A DNA stretch of 64,000 nucleotides, taken from contig OX638135.1 in NCBI GenBank assembly GCA_951804985.1, positions 10,144,058 through 10,208,057 on the forward strand, in the 5' to 3' direction. Positions 58,864-64,000 of the stretch are shown here, one piece after another. Under the pieces are notes generated by a model. That model saw nothing but the letters and a program-made list of their open reading frames with translations, was not told the origin of the DNA and did no database searches. Each line of letters begins with the position of its first letter. The stretch's first letter is position 1. The position numbers were made by a program, and so were the translations under genes. Source of the DNA: Dryomyza anilis. Its lineage: Eukaryota; Arthropoda; Insecta; Diptera; Dryomyzidae.

Positions 58864-60290
58864 TATACCCTACACTAAGAGTGAAAGGTAAATTTGGTAC
58901 GCCGTTTGTAACACCCAGAAGGAAGCATCTCCGGTACGGAAAAGTATATATATTCTTGATCAGCATGACCATCCTGAAGCGATGTCCTTCTGTCTGTCTG
59001 TTGAAATTCCTACTACTTCAACAACAGAGTTAGATAAATGAAACTAATTTAGATTACTTATATACCTACGCTGTATGTGCGTCGCTGTATATGTATTAGA
59101 CATCTGCATAAATGGTTTTGAAGTTTCCTCTGAAAATATGCACTACTGCACTCTACAGTTTTGAATTCATTTCACAAATGACAATCGACAGTATTATAGT
59201 GAAGTCTCTTTGAGCGACTTCACTTCACTTCAGTATTTGTTTCATTGGTGTCAAGCACTGTCAAAACATCAAGCCATTCAAAACATTCAATGTTTTGAAA
59301 AACACAACAAACGACAACACTGTCGCTGCACATGCAACGAATACAGTAGGTGCAGCGAGTGAGCGCAAAGAGTAACGAGTGAGAAGACGAACATTGAAAA
59401 CAACAACAAATCTGACGCACGTTCTACGGCAGTAATGTTGTTATTGGTATTTATGTGTTAATAAAAAATACAAAAAACAATATTTAAAAAAAAAAAAAAA
59501 TTGTTAAAAAAAAATTTTGTACGACAAAAACAATGCTTTGGTCGAAAAGCAATATATCAAAAAAAAAATATTTTAATTAAATAATGAAAAAATTAAATAA
59601 TGAAAAAAATGTTTTTCGATAAATAAAAAACTTAATATAAAATATTATGTGATTTTCTTATACCTTTTGTTTTTTTCTATATTTCAATATTAATGAAAAT
59701 TCCTACTCTATTCCTTACTCTAGTAAGAATGATAACAAAAAAAATGAAAAATGCACTAAGTACTCGGTGTCATAAGCAGTTCATTTCAGTATTTGAATGT
59801 TTATTGCACATCATCATAGACCTCTTCACTTCAGTTTTGTTTTGCTTATGATTTGGTTTGACAGTACTTGGTTCTTTGTTGTTGTGAGCAAGACATTCAT
59901 TTGATTTTCAAGCATAGAGCTGACGACAGTAAATGTTTTGAAACGAATTGAATGTCTTGAAGTGGGTTTCAAATGGACTTGTGCAGATGTCTAATATGTA
60001 TCGGTCCATTGTGACCTGAGATCCGACCATTTATATTCAAATAACTCCTATAAAATTTACATTTACAGTTCAGTTTTACTGTACACGTGCTTAGGTAAAC
60101 TTTTTTGGTAAAATATATATTGACTTGCTCAAATACATGGAAATAATGTTTTCAAGCGAAACGACTTGTGGTTCCAAAAAAAAAAATCGAAATTCGGTAC
60201 ACCTATCCATTTGTAAATATGGGTATCAATCAATGGAAATTCTTCAGCGATTGAAAGTTTTTAGTTATTTTCAGGATTCGTATACCCTGG
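58864..60290 (+). mobile_element. HINE/DINE-1-like element, type 1, interrupted and 3'-truncated
   Basis: Begins TATACCCTACACTAAGAG, keeps the core 'ttgatcagcatgacc' and a short GTCT tract, and is split at 59089 by a hAT. It resumes at 'cggtccattgtgacc' (60002) and stops after 'gtataccctgg' (60290), losing the 3' hairpin. Confidence 0.8.
59097..59993. mobile_element. hAT-type element, 897 bp, exact 8-bp duplication
   Basis: Ends TAGACATCTGCA and TGCAGATGTCTA are perfect inverted repeats, flanked by identical ATATGTAT (59089-59096 and 59994-60001). 'cttcacttcagt' words occur in the same orientation near 59218 and 59824. Interior poly-A-rich and non-coding. Confidence 0.92.
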
Positions 60291-60611
60291 TTATTATCAT
60301 TGTTGCCAACGTGAAGCGTTGGGACAATGCTATGAACATGTTGCTGTACAACATGAGTTCAACATGATATAAAAACATGATGCGCTCAACGTGTGTACAG
60401 CAACATCCAAAACTGAATGAATAGTGAAGAACCACAAAGAAAAGAAAAATGTGTGAGCTAATTCGCAACATTTCTCCCCCCTTATAAAAAAAAAAATATT
60501 ATTGATATTAAGAATAATAATAATTTTTTACTAGATATCTTAGGAATATTTTTGAATATATAGAAATGATGTTTTCTTAGAATTAATATTAAGAATAATA
60601 ACGATTATATG
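60291..60611. other. Non-coding DNA
   Basis: Includes 'atgctatgaacatgttgctg' and 'caacatgagttcaacatga' words and an AT-rich stretch. No gene or bounded repeat is supported. Confidence 0.4.
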
Positions 60612-61041
60612 TGTTTACGCCAAAAGGCGTATTTTCCAAAATTCAAAATTAATTAAAAATGCAGACATTTATGGTTTTTCTTATCTATTTATTTGGTCAA
60701 ATATATTTTCTACTTAGGGACAAACCAAATTGTTTGCCATATAAATTTAGGAAATGTATAATAATACAAAATATGATTGGAAATCAAAGAAAGGAAATCC
60801 TATATATATATAATAAGATATAGTATTAATTTATTAAGCGGGAACGTAGTTCTTACTTTGATGTTCTTCCTTCGGTAAGTGGCAGCAAAGAGACCGAGCA
60901 CTGCGCTAGTGCAGCCCCGAGAACCTCAAAGAAGGACGGTTGAAAGGAAGTGATGAAATTCACCTCTTGACGTTTGACATGTCACGAAATGTACTAAATT
61001 AATAATACAGTGTTTACACTGCATTCGGTTTGGCGTAAACA
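60612..61041 (-). mobile_element. BEL/Pao 3' LTR
   Basis: A 430-bp sequence starting (minus strand) TGTTTACGCC and ending GGCGTAAACA, the same length and ends as the solo LTR at 25606-26035. Directly upstream on the minus strand, 'aaagtgggcggcaa' is a purine-rich tract suitable as the plus-strand primer. It lies downstream of the Gag-protease frame on the same strand, as a 3' LTR should. The 5' LTR is not in the window. Confidence 0.85.
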
Positions 61042-61130
61042 TTGCCGCCCACTTTGCAGTAGTACACACTGCAAAATTGCTTAGGTAAAAAGAAATATTT
61101 CCAGACTAAATGCTATAAAAGAAAATAAAA

Positions 61131-63311
61131 TTAATATGTACAAATAGTTAAAAACAAAAGGATAACAAAGGTGTTAACAAAATGTACAGATCTAAAAGGA
61201 TCCATCCAAAAAGGTGGTTTTGGGATAGAGGGAGTTTTTTGCAAATGACCAAGCTCGTCCATAAATGGGTGGTTGGTTTTGAAAGGCACATGTGCTGTAG
61301 ATATACTTTTACTATTGCATTTGGTAACATCAGTGTCATAACGGACAGTAGTGGCAAAGCAAGAATTTTTGTGAACTGGTAGTAGTCCCGTAAGAATCCA
61401 GCCAAATACAGTTTCCTGGGCAATGAGGGTGCCTAGGACGTTTCGCTTCATACCTTCCATCATAATCAATGGATAGAGGTCGCCACCAATTGAAATGTCA
61501 ACTGTAGAACTTTGAACAAAGTTTTTATCAGCTAAGACCATATTTGGTAACTGATGCTGGATAGAGGGTTCTATTTGACACGATGGTAATGCACCTGCAA
61601 GTGTGGGTAAAACCAGCTCCGTTGCCTCTAAGTGTAAATTAGGATCAATGAGGGATCCAATTACAAAAGAGCATCGCTTTGTTGGACTGGCAGCGACTGC
61701 TTGGTTTAAACTAGCAATACAGGCTCGTGTCGAAGACACTAGCAGCTTCACAAGATTACAAAGGCGTTCTGAAATAAAAGAAGTTTCAGACGCAGAATCA
61801 ATTAGTGCCCGTGCAGAGTACGTAATACCCATGTGACATACATTAATAATGGCAGTGCCCAGAAGGACTTCTGAAATTTGCGAATCAGAGTAAGATTGAA
61901 TGTTTTGTGTGTTGCATGGTGAAGGACGTGATCCTGGCGCTGCCGACGTAATCGGCTCACAGCTCATGAATGGATTTGAAGTGGACTGTACGGTGTTTAA
62001 AGATGGTTGCGTGTTGAATGGCGGAGGGCGAGACCCCAAGGCCACCGACGTAGTCGTATCACTGCTCATAAGAGGAGCCGAAGGCTCAGAGACATCCCTA
62101 TGTAAAAGCGTATGATGACGCTTTTTACACACTGAGCAACAGTAAGCACTTTTACAGTCGTTAAGCTCATGGGACCTATTAAGGCAGTTAACGCAACATT
62201 GAAACTTTTTTACAGTGGAATAGCGATCGTAGACGCTCATTTGTAAAAATAGTTTACAGACCCGCAAAACATGTTGCTGTTTGGGGCAAAGAACGCAAAG
62301 TGATCCTGTCAGGTGTGCGTGAAAACTATTGTATTTTTTAGACAGAGCTGGGTGTTGTAGATGAAGCGATTTTGCACGTGGAAGTTTAACGGTAGTGTGA
62401 CCGCGGATGTATCCGATGGATTCAAGTGTTTTGAAGCGTTCAGAAAGGAACGCATCAGGACAACTCCACTTAGGGATAACCGACTTATCCAACAAGCTTT
62501 GTTCCCAGAGATCCAAGGTTGCTTCAGGTAAGCGCTGAGAGCATAGAAATATTAGGATAGGATCGCAATTTGTCGTATCGATGTCATAAATTGAAAAGGA
62601 TGCAAGACTATTGTTAATAGTGCGTTGCAAACTCTTAAGTGCAGCCGCTCTTTCATAAGTCACGACAGGAAGGTCGAACAAAAGTTTAAGTTGGCCGTTT
62701 ACCAATACACGTTTATTCTCATAAACGTCTTTAAGATAACGCCAGGTTATCGCAAAGCCGCTATTCGTAAGAGGGGCCTTTCGCACTATATCGCGTGCGT
62801 CCCCGCTAGTCTTTTGCAAAAGATGGTAAAGACGCTCAACATCTGTAAGACGTGAGTTGCGAATGTATATTGCAGAGAATAGATCTCTGAACGTAGGCCA
62901 AGATGCATATTCGCCGGCGAACACATCAGTGTCGCAAGGAGGAAGGCGTAAATGGTTCGATGAAAAATCATCAGAGGCACGGCAGGTGGCAGCTGAGGTG
63001 GTAGAAGTTACGCTGAGCTGGTGGAGAAGCTCGTTAATAGCGGATAAATTGGTGACGTAAGTCTGAAATATGGTCCTATATTTTTCTTTGACAACAGGAA
63101 TATCTTCATCATCGGCACAGTCTTCCTTGGAATCCAGGAATTGCAGACACCGATTATATTTGGTTTTAAATGTGGACCAAAGTGCTTTTATATCATCACT
63201 GAATATTTCCAGTGAAAATTTGGTATGGTTTTCAACCGAAATGTCTTTATATGATGACTGAAATTCGACCAGCGCATCTGCTGCATGGATAAAAAGATCC
63301 AAAGCAGTCAT
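61131..63311 (-). CDS. BEL/Pao Gag-protease frame, truncated before reverse transcriptase
   Basis: A 726-residue frame. Residues 1-115 are an N-terminal coiled-coil-like region. About 120-320 (FAGEYASWPTFRDLF, WRYLKDVYENK) is the BEL/Pao Gag domain (DUF1759 type). Cys/His clusters lie at 339-352 and 372-404 (CCVNCLNRSHELNDC, CCSVCKKRHH), nucleic-acid-binding knuckles. Residues 411-470 hold a tandem duplication (PLMSSDTTTSVALGSRP-like and PFMSCEPITSAAPGSRP-like). The aspartyl protease (DUF1758 type) has its catalytic Asp in ALIDSASETSF, Asp505, and continues to ETVFGWILTG (633-642). After HPFMDELGHLQK (681-692) similarity stops and the last ~34 residues read through sequence near the LTR. There are no internal stops, so Gag and protease could still be made, but autonomous transposition is impossible. 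Confidence 0.88.
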   Translation of the reverse strand: MTALDLFIHAADALVEFQSSYKDISVENHTKFSLEIFSDDIKALWSTFKTKYNRCLQFLDSKEDCADDEDIPVVKEKYRTIFQTYVTNLSAINELLHQLSVTSTTSAATCRASDDFSSNHLRLPPCDTDVFAGEYASWPTFRDLFSAIYIRNSRLTDVERLYHLLQKTSGDARDIVRKAPLTNSGFAITWRYLKDVYENKRVLVNGQLKLLFDLPVVTYERAAALKSLQRTINNSLASFSIYDIDTTNCDPILIFLCSQRLPEATLDLWEQSLLDKSVIPKWSCPDAFLSERFKTLESIGYIRGHTTVKLPRAKSLHLQHPALSKKYNSFHAHLTGSLCVLCPKQQHVLRVCKLFLQMSVYDRYSTVKKFQCCVNCLNRSHELNDCKSAYCCSVCKKRHHTLLHRDVSEPSAPLMSSDTTTSVALGSRPPPFNTQPSLNTVQSTSNPFMSCEPITSAAPGSRPSPCNTQNIQSYSDSQISEVLLGTAIINVCHMGITYSARALIDSASETSFISERLCNLVKLLVSSTRACIASLNQAVAASPTKRCSFVIGSLIDPNLHLEATELVLPTLAGALPSCQIEPSIQHQLPNMVLADKNFVQSSTVDISIGGDLYPLIMMEGMKRNVLGTLIAQETVFGWILTGLLPVHKNSCFATTVRYDTDVTKCNSKSISTAHVPFKTNHPFMDELGHLQKTPSIPKPPFWMDPFRSVHFVNTFVILLFLTICTY

Positions 63312-64000
63312 GTTGAATTAAATTTAAAAAGAACCCCAAAAACAAATTAAATAATTCTTTAAGAAGTCAGCAGAAAAGTCAACAGTAAATTGTTGAATTT
63401 TAGATTTACAAATTTAAAACCAAAATCCTATATAATTGTATAGCATATAATCTTTAAACACAAGCAGGGATGTCGCTTCAAGGAGTGAAGCATACACCTT
63501 AAAAATCAAAAATGTGAATAATTTTAAATTTTAAAACAATTTAAATTTGGTCGTAAAAGATGTTAAATTTAAAAACCAAAATCTAAAAAATGTGTATGTA
63601 ATAGATTTAAAAATTTCAAAATATTTGTTAAAAAATATCAACCAATTAAAAATCAAAAATATCCTGAAAAATAAATTTAAATTTTCTAAACAATTCAGTA
63701 TAATTATTATATTAAATAAAATTATTATATGAAATAAAAATAATGATATAAATAAGAATATGTATATGAGCTTAATACTTGTAACGGAGCGCGTTTTTTT
63801 TTTAATTGTAAAAAAAAAACAACAAATGCTCTGGTATTTTATTTATTTGTAAAGAAAATCACAAGAAAATAATCACATATTTAATTTATTTAAATTATTG
63901 TAAATAATTTATTTTTCGCCACCACTGTGCTTGAGCAATCAAATATAAATATTTGATTCAAAGCAGCAGAGTTCAATGTTGCTGCAGCAGTTTGACACGT
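63312..64000. other. AT-rich leader upstream of the BEL/Pao frame
   Basis: Rich in 'aaatttaaa' words with no ORF of note. It may be the element's 5' untranslated leader or unrelated flanking DNA; the window ends before a 5' LTR appears. Confidence 0.4.

Larger units (their letters stand above)
61042..64000 (-). mobile_element. BEL/Pao retrotransposon internal region, pol deleted
   Basis: From the right: an AT-rich leader of at least 690 bp (63312-64000) in which I see no LTR end or primer-binding site, then the Gag-protease ORF, then only about 90 bp before the 3' LTR. Reverse transcriptase, RNase H and integrase, which normally follow the protease, are missing, so the copy is an internal-deletion derivative. 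Confidence 0.8.

Noticed and set aside
59097..59993. Gene within the HINE at 58.9-60.3 kb
   Set aside because: The extra sequence has perfect inverted ends and an exact 8-bp duplication, and its frames are short, so it is a hAT-type insertion.

Overview
The window is AT-rich, intron-poor repeat DNA from an insect, most likely a fly (Diptera, probably Brachycera). I infer this from the repeat types: DINE-1/HINE-like elements carrying the GTCY microsatellite and the 'ttgatcagcatga' core that I associate with dipteran genomes, a jockey/CR1-superfamily LINE, an RTE fragment, a BEL/Pao element, many hAT elements and TA-target MITEs. I found no host protein-coding gene and no convincing functional RNA gene. 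The only long open frames belong to retrotransposons: an apparently intact 964-residue endonuclease/reverse transcriptase (8751-11645, minus) and a 726-residue BEL/Pao Gag-protease frame with the rest of pol missing (61131-63311, minus).

Layout. 1-4.6 kb: two related TA-flanked MITEs, a HINE-like element (1858-4050) broken by one of them and by another inverted-repeat element, and a 'TAGCACCGCCATTTT' repeat family. 4.67-16.18 kb: two near-identical ~4-kb segments flanking the intact LINE, so that the LINE looks as if it had a 4-kb target-site duplication. 15.9-20.7 kb: a nested stack (repeat block, then hAT, then Helitron, then second hAT, then HINE) with most borders resolved. 21.5-23.5 kb: two HINE-like copies. 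24.7-26.2 kb: a long foldback element holding a BEL/Pao solo LTR with a 5-bp target duplication. 27.3-31.1 kb: 107-bp tandem repeats, a TA microsatellite, and a 29-bp minisatellite with an 87-bp higher-order unit, into which two hAT elements jumped. 31.6-33 kb: foldback and tandem repeats. 33.0-48.8 kb: a TA-target element split by a 7.07-kb hAT (itself full of repeats) and by a degenerate LINE that was later tandemly duplicated with its flank (3,562-bp unit). 48.9-56.7 kb: a MITE, a 22-bp minisatellite and a 6.5-kb foldback element containing a hAT that itself contains a TA-target element. 57.4-60.3 kb: an RTE LINE pseudogene, a tRNA-like SINE head, and a HINE broken by a hAT. 60.6-64 kb: a BEL/Pao 3' LTR and internal region.

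These sequences do not form a pathway. What links them is insertion history: at least eight hAT insertions show 8-bp duplications (seven exact, one with a single mismatch), and several insertions have their pre-insertion site preserved elsewhere in the window, which fixes the order of events. The density, nesting and decay suggest pericentromeric or other heterochromatin, possibly a piRNA-producing region; that is inference. All assignments rest on reading by eye; no alignment or database search was run.
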